64,000 bases of DNA from Agriotes lineatus (taxonomy: Eukaryota > Arthropoda > Insecta > Coleoptera > Elateridae): assembly GCA_940337035.1 (NCBI GenBank), contig CALNHX010003578.1, forward strand, positions 1 to 64,000, read 5' to 3'. A program made the translations under genes and the position numbers. A model generated the notes under the pieces. The model was not told the DNA's origin. It worked only from the letters and a program-made list of their open reading frames with translations, and searched no databases. The first letter of the stretch is position 1. Each line of letters starts with the position of its first letter. Shown here piece by piece: positions 33,690 through 44,764 of the stretch.

Positions 33690-34861
33690 TGTTAGGGATC
33701 ATTTTAGTGTAAAATATCCTAACAGACCAGTCCCTAATGTGTCTACTATATCAAGAACAGTTAGAAAATTTGCAACTACAGGCTATGTGGCACTACATGA
33801 CAAAAACATCAACTTAGAACAGTAACACATGCACTTCCCCAATTAAACGTCTTGCAAGCCGTTTCAAAAACTACAAATATCTCTACTAAAGGGATTGCCA
33901 ATCAAGTAGTTATTAGTTTTATTACTAATATCGATTATTATAACAAAATCATACAATACATAATAAATTAAATTGGCTTCCTGTATTGTTCCGCAGTCAG
34001 TTTTTTATCCTAGAGAACATTTTTCCAAATTACTCGAAATTACATCAGGCAGATTGATTGAATTTTGCACTATTGCTTCTGAACTGAAAATGCAGTTCTT
34101 TATACCACTTCCATTTAGCCTATTTACATAATTTAATTTTTTTAATTAAACATTAAATTATTTAGACAGGTGATTCGAATACTTCATGAACAGAAATACA
34201 AAAGCTTCTTCACAATGATTTTGAAAATAAAACAGTGTTTTGTGAAACAGAAATGAACAGAATATTTAATGCAAACATTCTATTGAATCACATGCTGTTC
34301 TCTGATGAATGCACGTTTCGTTTATTTGAGCCCGTAAATTCTCAAAACATCAGGTAGGTGTCTTCTTAATCCAATTTTCCTTAAATATTATCCACTGTTT
34401 CCCGTATCCTGGGTATTGGTCAACGAAGAATTTGCATGCACTTCAAGAATCACATACATAGTATCGACAATCGGTAAATACTTGTTGTGGTATTATGAAC
34501 CGCAAGGTTATAGGACCAATATTTATAGATATTACTCTAAGTAGTGCCAAATACTTGCATCTATTACAAGTGCAGCTACCTCAAGCAATGCTAGATGCTA
34601 ATATTAATATCGAGATGCCTGACATCATATTGCAGCAGGATGGAGCTCCCCTTCATTGTACCAGGGAGGTAGTTAATTATCTTAACGTCACATTTCCTTT
34701 GTGGATTGGAAGACGGGGCATAATCAATTGGCCTCCCAGGTCTCCCTATCTCCCTCCAAATAACTTTTTTTCTATGGGGCTGTTTGTTTATACGGCAAAG
34801 CCAGCTGAAAACATCGATACATTAAACGAGAGATTAATTAATGAATGTCGAACAATACCTG
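33690..34861 (+). pseudogene. Mariner-like transposase relic, main part
   Basis: The HTH part reads DHFSVKYPNRPVPNVSTISR and KFATTGYV (about 33690-33800). The catalytic part follows: HMLFSDECTFRLFEPVNSQN (about 34280-34350, first Asp), then 34495-34861 with VIGPIFIDITLSSAKYL, DIILQQDGAPLHC (second Asp), WIGRRGIINWPPRSPYLPPN and TLNERLINECRTIPV. In intact relatives a PDLxPxDFFLWG motif supplies the third acidic residue; here it reads PPNNFFSMG, so that Asp is lost. Several frame breaks separate the parts. The gene ends abruptly at a Harbinger insertion and its last residues lie beyond it at 37435. Confidence 0.85.
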
Positions 34862-35093
34862 TTAGGGCCGAATTCAGAGACGTAAATTGAGTAACACTCA
34901 CACTCATCTCATACTAACTTCACTCTAATCTTACAAACTGGTATTCATAGTCCAATTTTCCCAATAAGTGAGTGACAGACAAGTGAGATATAAGCTAGGG
35001 TAGGGGTAGCCTAAAGTTCCACTCAAAGCATAAATTGAGGTTACATTGTTAAGTAAATGTTCTGTGCATTGTACCTGTTTAGTTTTTACCTAT

Positions 35094-36239
35094 AATGGAT
35101 AATTTTTGGGAATTCTTTGATTATGCTCGTGACGATGCTTTTTTACAAATACCACAGTAATGCTTGTCGTGAAAAATAATTAAAGCAAGATTTTTATATG
35201 AAACCGTTTTTTTGTAGATTTATCTTAAGGGATAACAATAATCCTTTAGAAAGATACACAAATACAGAACTGGTACAACGAGTGCGGTTTTGTAGGCAAA
35301 CAATCAGTGAGATTATTTTACCAATTGTGTATCCACAAATTGAAAATGGAAACAATCGTGGAGTCCCAATCCCACCTATTTTAAAATTATATGCAGCTTC
35401 GAGATTTTTTGCAACAGTAGCTATCAGGTATATCGTAAATGTGCCAGAGTTTTATAAGTAATACTATACGGTTTATTATTTTCAGAGCATATGTGGTGAT
35501 ATTTTGTCTGTCATTCAGTCATCCGTCTGTAGAATAATTAACGAAGTCAGCGAACAGTTGGCAAAGAATTTGGGACGACATATTAAATTTCCTCATAACG
35601 TTGAAGATTTCCATGCAATCAAACAAAGTTTCTTTGAAATTGGTGGATTTCCTGGGGTAATAGGATGCGTTGACGGAACCCATATTGAAGTAAAGAACCC
35701 TGGTGGGATAAATGCAGAAGTATATCGCAACAGAAAGGGGTGGATGTCTTTAAATGGTCAAGCGGTTGCTGGACCGTGCTGTGATACGTTGGCCAGGTAT
35801 TGCACATGACAGCAGGATATTTAATAGCAGCTCAGTACGTATGAGATTACAATGTGGTAATTTACCTAGTATTTGCTGAGCCATAGTGCATAGCACAAAT
35901 TAGGCACGTTTACACACCTCTGCTAAATCCGGCAACTAGAGCTGAGCATCGGTACAACAGTACTCATATAAGAACACGCAATGTTGTGGAACGTACCTTT
36001 GGGATTTGGAAAAGCAGGTTCCGCTGCTTAGTGCATGCCTCACAATATAATTTGCGAACTACAACAAGAATAATTGCTGCAACAGCAATATCCATAATAT
36101 TGCAATCAAACAATGAGAAAATTTGGTCGACGAGCAGTATCTGCCAAACAATATAGTTGACAACCCACCTGTGCCCATTCAGTTGCGGGGCAACATAATT
36201 CGTGAGGCTTTTATTCAGCACCATTTTGCAATTGAGTAG
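35094..36239 (+). pseudogene. Harbinger transposase (DDE_Tnp_4/HARBI1-like)
   Basis: Start MDNFWEFFDYARDD at 35094 runs to a stop or small intron at 35159. The frame 35198-35427 has RFILRDNNNPLERYTNTELV and ILKLYAASRFFAT. A 58-bp GTATAT...CAG intron (35428-35485) follows, then SICGDILSVIQSSVCRIINE. The catalytic domain has FPGVIGCVDGTHIEVKNPGG (first Asp), AEVYRNRKGWMSLNGQAV, and after a shift WPGIAHDSRIFNSS (second Asp). The C-terminus NNIVDNPPVPIQLRGNIIRE to HHFAIE ends at 36239. The family acts with a Myb-like partner to cut and insert at TWA sites. Two or three one-base lesions and a few stops in the region 35870-36120 inactivate it. Confidence 0.85.
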
Positions 36240-36497
36240 TATTAAAATTGTTAATATAATCTATGTATGTAATTTGTTTTTAATTGCATGACTTTCATTA
36301 GAATGTATTTTTAAAATTTAAAAAATTAAAATATAACTAACTTCAGCTTTTTTGTCAAAACAATATTTAGAAATGTACATTTATTTATTTTTTAATTCTT
36401 TCTCTAACATTTCTATTTTCAATTTGTTTTGCTTTAACTGTTCCCAAGCAATGGCATCCACTAAGGATGGTTACAGTGTCGCTATCAATAGTGTACT

Positions 36498-36835
36498 TCA
36501 ACTCAATGTGGACAGTGTTGAGTATACCGTCCATAAAGTTGTCCTCCTCAGGTGGCTCTTGCCAGTCTTGATCCGTTGCTGCTTCTCGGAAGACAGCTCC
36601 TTCTTGCGGCGACTCTTCACATTCTCCCAGCATTTACGCATCTGCTCTGGCGCTCGCTATAAATATTTCAATAAAGTTATATACTTGTAGAACATAAATT
36701 ACGTATTTTATAAATTACATAAGTAAAAACACTATTACATACTTGTTCAGCCACAGAATTGAATTCTTTGGCTATAGCTACCCAAATCTTCTTTTTCTCT
36801 GTCACGGAAACAGCATTGGTTTTTTTTTCGACTTA
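36498..36835 (-). CDS. Harbinger Myb/SANT-like accessory protein, partial
   Basis: On the reverse strand exon A (about 36835-36743) reads VEKKTNAVSVTEKKKIWVAI and AKEFNSVAEQ. An 86-bp intron (36657-36742, GTATGT...TATAG) is followed by exon B (36656-36498) with APEQMRKCWENVKSRRKKEL and SSEKQQRIKTGKS, ending at a TGA. The Trp spacing (IWVAIAKEFN, KCWENVKSR) is that of Myb/SANT-like proteins found with Harbinger transposases, where the partner brings the transposase to the nucleus and DNA ends. A stop lies just upstream of VEKKTN, so the true start is missing or in another exon. It is convergent with the transposase gene. Confidence 0.75.
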
Positions 36836-37434
36836 ACAATTGAGGCATGCCTCGTAATAATTTCTTTGAGGAACAACTTTTCCTTTCCCTACATAAAACT
36901 TCTCCTAACATCCATAATTTACAAATTAAAAACTGAACTAATAACAAAACGGATAAGTAGTAACAATTACGATAGCAATAATAACAAGAACGACAACAAT
37001 AATAACAACGATAACGACAGTAACAAGAAATAACAACGACAATAATTATAAACAAAATCCGTTACACACGCATGCCAAATCGTCAAGTTGAAAATGAGGT
37101 TTGAGCCGTTTGAGGTTATACCACTTTATACGGCTGAAATCTTTATCATGAAGTTTGTGTTTTAGTGATTTCCAGTGCTACCGCTCCGTTATTTGGTAAA
37201 ATCTCTGCTGCTAATCGTTCCCCCAAGAAACATTTTGACAATGGCGCCACTCAACGTTCACTTACATTAGTCACTCATAGCTATCTCATTCTGAATACCG
37301 CAGAAGAGTTTAAGTGGAACTCACACTAACATGAGTACTGAATTAGTGACGGATGAGGTGAGTGTTTTAGTGTTAGTCATATAATATGTAAATATATGGT
37401 GTTAGTTAAAATACGTCACTGAATTCGGCCCTTA

Positions 37435-37520
37435 GTTTCGTTAATAATTCGATCGCAAAATTAACAATCGTTTAGCCTTCTGTTTGGAAGTGTAAGGTGG
37501 GCACTTCGAACAGTTATTAT
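37435..37520 (+). pseudogene. Mariner-like transposase relic, C-terminal end
   Basis: Right after the Harbinger's second TTA the frame reads RLAFCLEV, a stop, then GGHFEQLL. Relatives of the relic at 33690 end with an RLxxCLExxGGHFEQLL-like motif. Removing the Harbinger and one TTA restores continuity from CRTIPV. The piece is short, so the family link rests on this motif and on position. Confidence 0.75.
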
Positions 37521-37600
37521 ACTTAATACTCGTAATTGTTTACTACTGTTCCTATTTCTTCATTTTTATATAATTAATTTTCGTTATTAAATAATTATTT

Positions 37601-39945
37601 TTAACCCTAGAACCACAAGGTGGCGTCGCAGGCGACCGCCGGAATTAATTATAATTATCCACGCTTGCGCTAACGTATTTGGATGCACGTGGCTGACCGC
37701 TTCATTACCTTCCGCATTTGCGGTAACATACTGATAGTCGAGTGAGAAAGTGCGTGAAGTTTTGTCAATTTCAAGTTATTTCGGCCCCGGTCGCATACGA
37801 CGCCACCTTGTATTTTAAGGAAAAAAAATCGCCAAGGTGTGTAGTGCAAGTTTTTGTATATATTCACATTTTACATATATTTTATTTATTTTAGAGCATT
37901 ACATTCATTAGTATGGAGTCGAAAAAACGTAGATTAGATGATCCCGGAACCAGTTATAGTACGTATGAAAGAAAACGCCCTTTGTAAGATTCTGAGTTAC
38001 AAAAATATTTGTATGAAGATATCAGTGACTCTGACGATATATTGGAAAGCGAGGAGAGTGAAAACGAAGATGTTATAGAAACCAACGATATCGAGAATGA
38101 CGAATTTGATGCGGTAGATCCAGATATAGAAAATTATAATTTACCTGATGCAGCCATCCAATCTACAAACAAATGTAAGCAGCAAACAAAGAGTGTGATG
38201 TACTCTAAAAATGGACATAAATGGCACGTAAATAGTTTTCACGCCAAAAACACTAGAACTTTCAAGAAAAATATAAAAGTTCATTTACCAGGGCCCAAAG
38301 GTCCAGCCAAGAATATAACTGATGCAAAGAAGATATGTGACCTATTTTTTTCGGACGAACTTTTAGATATAATTGTCAAGTGCACTAATGATGAAATTGA
38401 AAGGAAAAGGATTCGTTACAATACACAGCAGTGGTACATTGGAGCAACAAACCGTGTTGAAATAAGTGCACTTTTTGGACTTTTATATTTGAGCGGGGTT
38501 TTGAAGAAAGCGAATCTTACACTGGACGATTTATGGTCAACGATTTTGGGACCTCTGTTTTTTAGGATTACCATGAGCAAAAATCGTTTCGAGTTTCTGG
38601 TTAACTGTTTGAGGTTTGACAATAAGGAAACACAAGGGATGAGCGAAAGAAAAATGACAAATTTGCTGCCATAAGGGAAGTTTGGGAAATGTTCGAAATA
38701 AATTGCAGACAAAACTACACTCCGTCAGAATATGTAACTATCGATGACACACTTTTGGGATTTAGAGGTCGTTGTCCCTTTAAAATGTATATCCCTAACA
38801 AATCGGGCAAATATGATCTGAAATTGGTAACAATGTGTGATGCAAAAACATTACTATATGTGTTCTGCAAAACCTTATATTGGAAAACAGAAAAGAGAGA
38901 GCCAATATTCGATTCCCACACAATATGTTCTAGAGTTGACTGAAACTATACATGGGACAAATAGAAACTGCACGATGGATAATTGGTTTACTTCTTACGA
39001 GGTCGCAGAGCAAATGTTAAAAAATAAACTAACAATAATTGGGACACTAAGAAAGAACAAACCTGATATACCAAAACAACTAGTGGAAACTAAAGGTAAG
39101 CCAGTTGACTCGTCTATGTTTGTTTTTGATAAAAACAGTACCTTAGTTTTATTTGTACAAAAAAAAAACAAGGCTGTTATATTATTATCTACCATGCACG
39201 ACCATGCTGATATTGATGAAGAGACGAAAAAGCCTGAAATAATATTATTTTATATCTAAACAAAAGACGGTGTTGATACGTTCGATCAACTATGCCATTC
39301 AACGACAGTCTCAAGGAAGACCCGAAGATGGCCATTTCGAATTTTATATGCCATGCTATATACAGCAGGAATAAATTCATATGTGATTTATAAATGCAAC
39401 TCAAATAACACCAAAGTACAGAAACGGTCTGATTTCTTGAAAAAACTTTCCTTCTCCCTAGTTGAAGATCATTTGAAGAACAGAATGAACAATGGTCGCC
39501 TACCAAGAGAAATTAGAAGTCATATTCGGCAAGTTTTGAATTGTGAGGAACAAGAAGACGCTACACAAAGACCAATGGAATCCCTAGGTCGATGTGAATT
39601 TTGCCCTCGAAAAAAGAAAAGGAAAGCCCGGAATAAATCTGAACATTGCCATAAGAGCGTAGGTGCCGAACATCGTCTCAGCATTTGCGTTGATTGTAAA
39701 TAATGTTATTTACTAAAAAATGGTTTCATAATGATATAGTTATATATTTTCTGTTTTAGTTTTTAGGTTACAAATGATATAGAAATATGTTTTAGTAATA
39801 TGTTATCATATTTCTTTAAAATACTTTGATGAATGTCTTCTTCTTTTCAAACCATTTAAAATATATATTATATTTTTCCAATGTTAAATATCTACATGTA
39901 TTAAAATAAACATTATGTATATTTAAAAATGACTTTATTTTCTAA
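37601..39945 (+). mobile_element. piggyBac element with intact left end, right end missing
   Basis: TTAA at 37601-37604 is followed directly by CCCTAGAA, the canonical piggyBac terminus. A subterminal inverted pair follows: AAGGTGGCGTCGCAGGCGACCG at about 37618-37639 against its complement at about 37788-37810. The transposase gene follows at 38009-39703. No TTCTAGGG-TTAA right end is visible before the LINE fragment that starts near 39960, so the 3' side is truncated or replaced. Confidence 0.85.
38009..39703 (+). pseudogene. piggyBac transposase, lightly broken
   Basis: The acidic N-terminus (EDISDSDDILESEESENEDV) leads into the DDE_Tnp_1_7 domain. Motifs in order are RVEISALFGLLYLSGVLKKA, FRITMSKNRFEFLVNCLRFD, VTIDDTLLGFRGRCPFKMYI (first Asp), NRNCTMDNWFTSYEVAEQ (second Asp) and TKDGVDTFDQL (third Asp). 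The C-terminal Cys-rich nuclear-targeting finger is CEFCPRKKKRKARNKSEHC then CVDCK. All three catalytic Asp residues are kept. One-base shifts occur near 38645 and between 38837 and 38940, and an in-frame TAA is at 39257-39259. Length without these breaks is close to 560 residues, normal for the family. The upstream 37605-38008 is the 5' end and untranslated part; an ATG at about 37913 may be the true start. Confidence 0.92.
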
Positions 39946-39959
39946 AATTATGCTGGAAG

Positions 39960-40790
39960 ACGAATATCAACCATATGAATTCGAAGAGCAGAGAGAATTT
40001 AGAGCTGGTCGCTGATGTGTTGATAATATATTCAGCTTATACACAAGTAATAGAAAAGAAAATGTCTACCGCAAAAGATACCCACCTTTTATTTGTCGAT
40101 CTCACTAAAGCTTATGGTAGCGTTCCCATATGCAAACTGTGGGAAGTTCTAGAAAAAAATCACATGCATATTACCGTTATACAAGCTATAAAACTATTGT
40201 ATAACAGCTCAACATCGAAAATAAAAATAGGAAATAAAATATCCAGAGGAATCGTAGTGACAAAAGGCCTGCGCTGTTTGTCCCCAACCTTATCTAAGAT
40301 TATCTTGATGAGGTTCTGAAGCAATGGAGAAGGAAATACCAAGGAATGGGAATTCAGATACTTACAGACGAAAAAACGCTATACACTTTGCACTTCACCG
40401 ACGATCAGGTGATTGTAGCGCAAGACAAAGAGGATTTGGAGTACATGGGTCGAAAAGTAAAAGAATATGGAAAATGGGGCTTCGACATTAACATGGAAAA
40501 ACTAAATATATATGCATTGGGAAAAGAGAAGAACATCTAGAATTAGAAAATAACGAAATAATTCAAGTATGCCAGGAGTACACCTATCTAGGCGTAATTA
40601 TAGAGAACAGCAGAAATCAAGAACACCAAATACATAACAAAGTCATAAAAGGAAAGAAGGTGATAGGTGCCCTAAATTTGATCCTATGAGATAAAAATAT
40701 CGAAGTAGTTATAGTATTACCACTGAGAAGACGTCTATAATACCGCCTGCAGCCGCAATTTCGGAAAAAAGCTGATAAGTGGCGTCCTAC
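39960..40790 (+). mobile_element. RTE-like reverse transcriptase fragment
   Basis: After a frame change near EFRAGR the reading is TQVIEKKMSTAKDTHLLFVD then LTKAYGSVPICKLWEVL (RT motif A, Asp kept). RGIVVTKGLRCLSPTLSKI (motif B, partly degraded) follows, then YTLHFTDDQVIVAQDKEDLE (motif C with DD), KWGFDINMEKLNIYALG and EYTYLGVIIENS. These blocks are typical of RTE-type LINEs in arthropods. The endonuclease and the 3' end are absent. It abuts the truncated piggyBac, so its 5' truncation point is about 39950. Confidence 0.8.
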
Positions 40791-41079
40791 AGAACTTCAA
40801 GTCTGACAGTACATGTGTAAATTCGCGCCTTTAAGTCATATCTCCTAATGTTTTAGAATTTTTGAAACATTTTGAGTACTAGATAAATTTTGGTTGGTGA
40901 TTACTCTTTGTTAGTAATAGAAGAAAGGTAAGTCGTACACATTATGTTCATTTTTATTTTGTTGAGCTTGCAGTATTGTTATAAATATTGCTGTACCCAG
41001 TTGAGTACACTGGGAATAGTAGAAGCAGTTGTTCTGTTTTCAGATTTCCTATAATTAGCCTAGGTTTTAACTCTGAATA

Positions 41080-42700
41080 TCCACTAATTTCGACTTGTGC
41101 TTTCTATGGCCGTAAGAAGTTACCCAATTTGAATGCTGCAGCTGATTTTGCTGCCCTTTGTAGCAGCAATAATGTTGATATTGTCATCCTTCCACCAAAT
41201 CTTGACTCACTGACAGATGAAGAAGATCTAGATGAAGACAATCTGTATTCTGAAGACCTACATCGTGATGTTTCTGGCAGTTTAGAAGTTTTCGTACATC
41301 CTTTGGGCAACGAAACAGAAATTGGGTCAAGCTCGGATTCTGAATGGGACGATGGCGACAATAAGACATTGAGTGCTAAAAGAATAAAGTTGTCTTCTGA
41401 ACAATATAAAAGCAAAAATTCTCGAAAGAAGGATCCAAATTTCTTATTACCAGACTAGAAAAAAAGAGCCAATTATAGTCGTTGGTAGGCCATGTCTAAT
41501 CATGGGTTTTTACTCACGAAGGAAGAATTAAAAAACTGTGTTGGTATACTTTTGTGACGGGCTATCCCAGATTGCATAGATAGCGTCTTTATTGGTCACT
41601 TGATGAGGACCTTCATGTGGACATTGTTTCCAAATGCATGTTGAGAAACAGGTATTTGGAAATAAAAACATATTTATATGTAAGTGACAACATACAAAAA
41701 TAAATGATGATCGAATGTACAAAGTACGGCCGCTTATGGAGGAGCTAAATACAAATTTTCAACAATGAGGCATTTTCCATCAAGTAATGCCCATTGACGA
41801 ACCAATGGTGAAGTATTATGGCCAGCATCCAGCCAATCAATTTATTAGAGGCAAACCTTGTCGGTTTGGTTTTAAAAATTGGTCGCTTTGTAGTTCCAAT
41901 TGATATTGCTATACCATAGACACATACTATGGAAAATCACAAACTAACAATGATATTCAGCTTCCACTTGGATCTAAAGTTATATTGTCACTATTGCAGT
42001 GCGTTGATGTACGCATCGATCATATTATCTTTCTTGACAACTACTTTACTGGTGTATCTTTGCTAACTAACTTGAGGGCAACAGGTAATTTGAGGCAAAA
42101 TTGAACAGAAAAATGCACATTGCCAACAGTAAAAGAAATGGAAAAAAATAAGAGGGCAACTTATGAGAGCTCATTTGATGCCAAGAATGAAATCCTTTTG
42201 GTACGTTGGTATGACAACAGTGTATGCACAATGGCTACAAAATATGATACTGTGGCTCCTATAGAAAAAATAAAACGTTGGCGCAAGGAGAAAAAAGGAG
42301 AAAGCCGATCTGGAGTAGCCAAATGTATTTAGATCGTATAACCAAGAAATGGGTGGAGTGGATTAAAACGACCAAGGCGTAAATAATTACAGTATTGACG
42401 TGCGGGGAAAATGGTATTGAGTACTCTTACTTCTATGCTAAATGTGGAGTTAGACAATGCGTGGAAACTCCATCAGTTGGTCTCTGAAGGTAATATGGAT
42501 CTACTGGATCTATTGTTATTCATAAGAAACATTACTCGATATTATCTCAGATTTTCAACAAAGGGAAATGGAAAATTGCGAAATAGTGCCAGTGTTCCAC
42601 AAGATCTTGTGCAAGATGCTAGGGGTCACTATCCCCAAAAAATCCCTATTCAACTTCGTTGACGTGTATGTCACGCACGAGTAAGATGGCAATGCAAAAC
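41080..42700 (+). pseudogene. Second, more decayed piggyBac-like transposase
   Basis: An acidic N-terminal frame (40988-41458; SLTDEEDLDEDNLYSEDL, SSSDSEWDDGDNK) is followed by fragments in all frames: NKNIFICK, MEELNTNFQ, VMPIDEPMVKYYGQHPANQF (first Asp), IRGKPCRFGFKNWSLCSS, HIIFLDNYFTGVSLLTNLRA (second Asp), KEMEKNKRATYESSF, and YNQEMGGVD (third Asp) at about 42333-42360. A tail with RRVCHARVRWQCKTCVITLC resembles the piggyBac Cys-rich end. Many stops show it is old. It belongs to a different subfamily from 38009-39703: the GKPxRFGFK and MGGVD motifs are those of the PGBD-like branch. No terminal repeats are visible. Confidence 0.8.
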
Positions 42701-42867
42701 GTGTGTTATTACTCTGTGTTGAAAAAAAATATTTTGAACATTTTCATACAAACTAGTATATCATATGCCCAGTGTACTGATTTGAGTATACATTTCTAAT
42801 TTTTTTTTAACATTTTTTTTTCTATAAATACGTGTTCCAAGAAGGTATTTGAACTATTTTGTAACAA

Positions 42868-43345
42868 AATTAGAAGAAAAATGAGAAACCACGCGCTAAA
42901 AATTTTACTAGCGACGAAATTGCGATTTTGGTAGGAGAGATAGAAAAGAGACGTAAATTATTGTTTGGTCCATTAAAGGGCCCAAATTACACCCAATTTC
43001 ACAGGGACCGGGTTTGGAAAACGGTAGTGTAGGCGACAAATTCGGTTGCTCCCGTGAGAAGAACCCTAGAAGAAGTAGGTAACTAGTAATCATTTTTAAA
43101 TAAGTACCTACGGAGAAAATCCGTGATTTATATACATATTGATCACAAAGTAATAGAATTATCCATTCATTAAATTCAAGTAAAATTTTCACATTAAAAA
43201 AAATTAAAGATTTAAAAAGTAGAACCAAGCAGCAAACAAACGCTCTTAAGAGAGAAGTGAAAAACTGGAGGAGGTCAAGTTGATGAAGTTGACCTTACCC
43301 AAACCGAAAAATTAGTTTTATCATTTATAGGAGAAGAAAGTATAA
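42868..43345 (+). pseudogene. Myb/SANT-like DNA-binding domain relic
   Basis: The frame reads NFTSDEIAILVGEIEKRRKL, FGPLKGPN, VWKTVV, then after a stop NSVAPVRRTLEEVG and a GTAGGT donor at 43075. It resumes at about 43200 with KDLKSRTKQQTNALKREV and, in a third frame, KTGGGQVDEVDLTQTEKLVL and SFIGEESISDIKGG. This is the Myb/SANT-like domain common in Harbinger partner proteins and related insect genes. It has one intron and two frame changes. It is not the partner of the Harbinger at 34865. Confidence 0.7.
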
Positions 43346-43494
43346 GTGACATTAAAGGAGGCCCTTATTGGTCACCTAATATTTTATGGTTCTCAAAAGG
43401 ATACTTATTTAAGCAACAGAGAAGTGTTTGATTATAAAAAGTCTGGTTCTATTTACAGAGCAACGATGAGTTGCGAGAGATTTAAATTTCTAGT
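43346..43494 (+). pseudogene. Short piggyBac-like fragment
   Basis: The reading KDTYLSNREVFDYKKSGSIY and RATMSCERFKFLV resembles the piggyBac block GxxIFRATMSxxRFxFLL that precedes the first catalytic Asp. It ends exactly at a trinucleotide tract, where a reverse-strand LINE tail has inserted. About 40 residues support it. Confidence 0.5.
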
Positions 43495-44165
43495 AAATAA
43501 TAATAATAATAATGTTATTTTGTTCTGTGCTACATAGAATGTAGTATTGCATTTTGACCGAGGTTTGCAGTGATTGCTATACTTCATAGTTCGTTTTTGA
43601 TTTTATAGATTCCACTTGCTTTTGGTAGACAGGACATTTGGGATCTTTGGCTGAGTGGTCAGTGTCGAAAGTTGTTTTGAACTTTTTGTTGTGATGGACA
43701 CAGTTCACACAATTTAATGTAGATTCAGAGCAGTCTTTCATATCATGCTCTTTAGCACAGCGTGGAAAGCACAGATTATCAGATGGGCAGTTTTTTGACT
43801 GATGACCATAACGAGAGCAGCTGAAACAGCGAGTGATTGCGAAAGATTCAGTAACAAAACATTTTCTCCACCCCACAAAAGGGTAACCATTATTGATAAT
43901 TTTACTAAATAAATTCGGACTGGCTTCCACAATCAGATGTGTGTCATTCTTTATTTTTATTATTCTGGCCATTTTGAAGTGTACATTATCCATCTCATTT
44001 AATTTATTTTGCACTAAAATATTTTAGCAGTTTGTCATCTGATGAATCATAATTTTCCATATTACAAATTTTCAGTCTTGGCATAAATTTATTTGGTATT
44101 TTAAGAGAGAAGGAATCGCCGACCGCTTGTTCAAATTTAGTTTCTAGACACACAAACAGACAGCC
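43495..44165 (-). mobile_element. LINE ORF1 (gag-like, zinc knuckles) with trinucleotide tail
   Basis: The reverse frame 44014-43577 has CFSCSRYGHQSKNC (CX2CX4HX4C), CFPRCAKEHDMKDC and CVNC, followed by HSAKDPKCPVYQKQVESIK. These are nucleic-acid-binding knuckles of jockey/R1-type LINE ORF1 proteins. Upstream, KFEQAVGDSFSLKIPNKFMP and DDKLLKYF (to about 44165) extend it after a frame change. About 60 bp after the ORF1 stop there is an ATT tract (43495-43513) in tail orientation, so ORF2 is almost wholly missing. It is an internally deleted or ORF1-only copy. Confidence 0.8.
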
Positions 44166-44764
44166 CAATGAACAAACACATGTTTTTTGGGTTCAGGGGA
44201 CTCTAAAGCGTGAAGATCTGTTGATCTGTTGGCAAAAGGAAGTAAAAAATTCGTTTAAAATTATGCAAATAGTATTTACTAGTTAGAAACACATTTTTTA
44301 AGAAATAAAAGGACCGTAAAACCTCACAACTTTGAACGCTTATACAACCTTAAACGTTTTTTGTTTATTTTATTTGTAGAGCCGCTATTTTGCATGGAAT
44401 GTGGATTTCAATTTAACATTTGAAATCAGTAATGTTTTTTTTTGTAACGGTTGGCTACCCTGAAGTTTTTTTTTGCCAACTTCACGTTGATTACGTCAAC
44501 TGTCAAACGCTATTTCGAGTTGTAAAAGGGTTAGTGAAAACTTTCGTTTGTGAATCGTGTGAAATATTTTTTTTTAAATAAACTGGCTGATTATACAGTA
44601 CCATGATATGTTAGAATAATGGTAAAAATTACTGCAACACTTTATCTTTAACAAATATCACCATAATTTTTTTTCTGAAAATCTACACGTTTAATGTAAG
44701 ACATCAACAACTTGGAACAGTGTTCGAAGTTGTAGAAGTTTGCAAACGCAAATTTAGCAAATTC
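44166..44764. other. No gene recognised
   Basis: AT-rich with stops in every frame. Nothing beyond short homopolymers is seen. Confidence 0.4.

Larger units (their letters stand above)
34862..37434 (+). mobile_element. Complete PIF/Harbinger transposon with TTA target duplication
   Basis: The target duplication TTA is at 34862-34864 and 37432-37434. The element is 34865-37431 (2567 bp). Its ends GGGCCGAATTCAG and CTGAATTCGGCCC are exact inverse copies, followed by GACGTA in both arms. It carries the standard two genes of this superfamily: a DDE transposase on the plus strand and a Myb/SANT-like protein on the minus strand, convergent. Subterminal GTAACACTCACACTCATCTC-like motifs occur near both ends. 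It sits inside the mariner relic. Confidence 0.93.

Noticed and set aside
36743..37055. Two overlapping open frames of about 96-102 codons on opposite strands
   Set aside because: They cover a simple AAC/AAT-rich tract (36955-37040) beside the Harbinger Myb-like exon; only the short VEKKTN frame looks like a protein.
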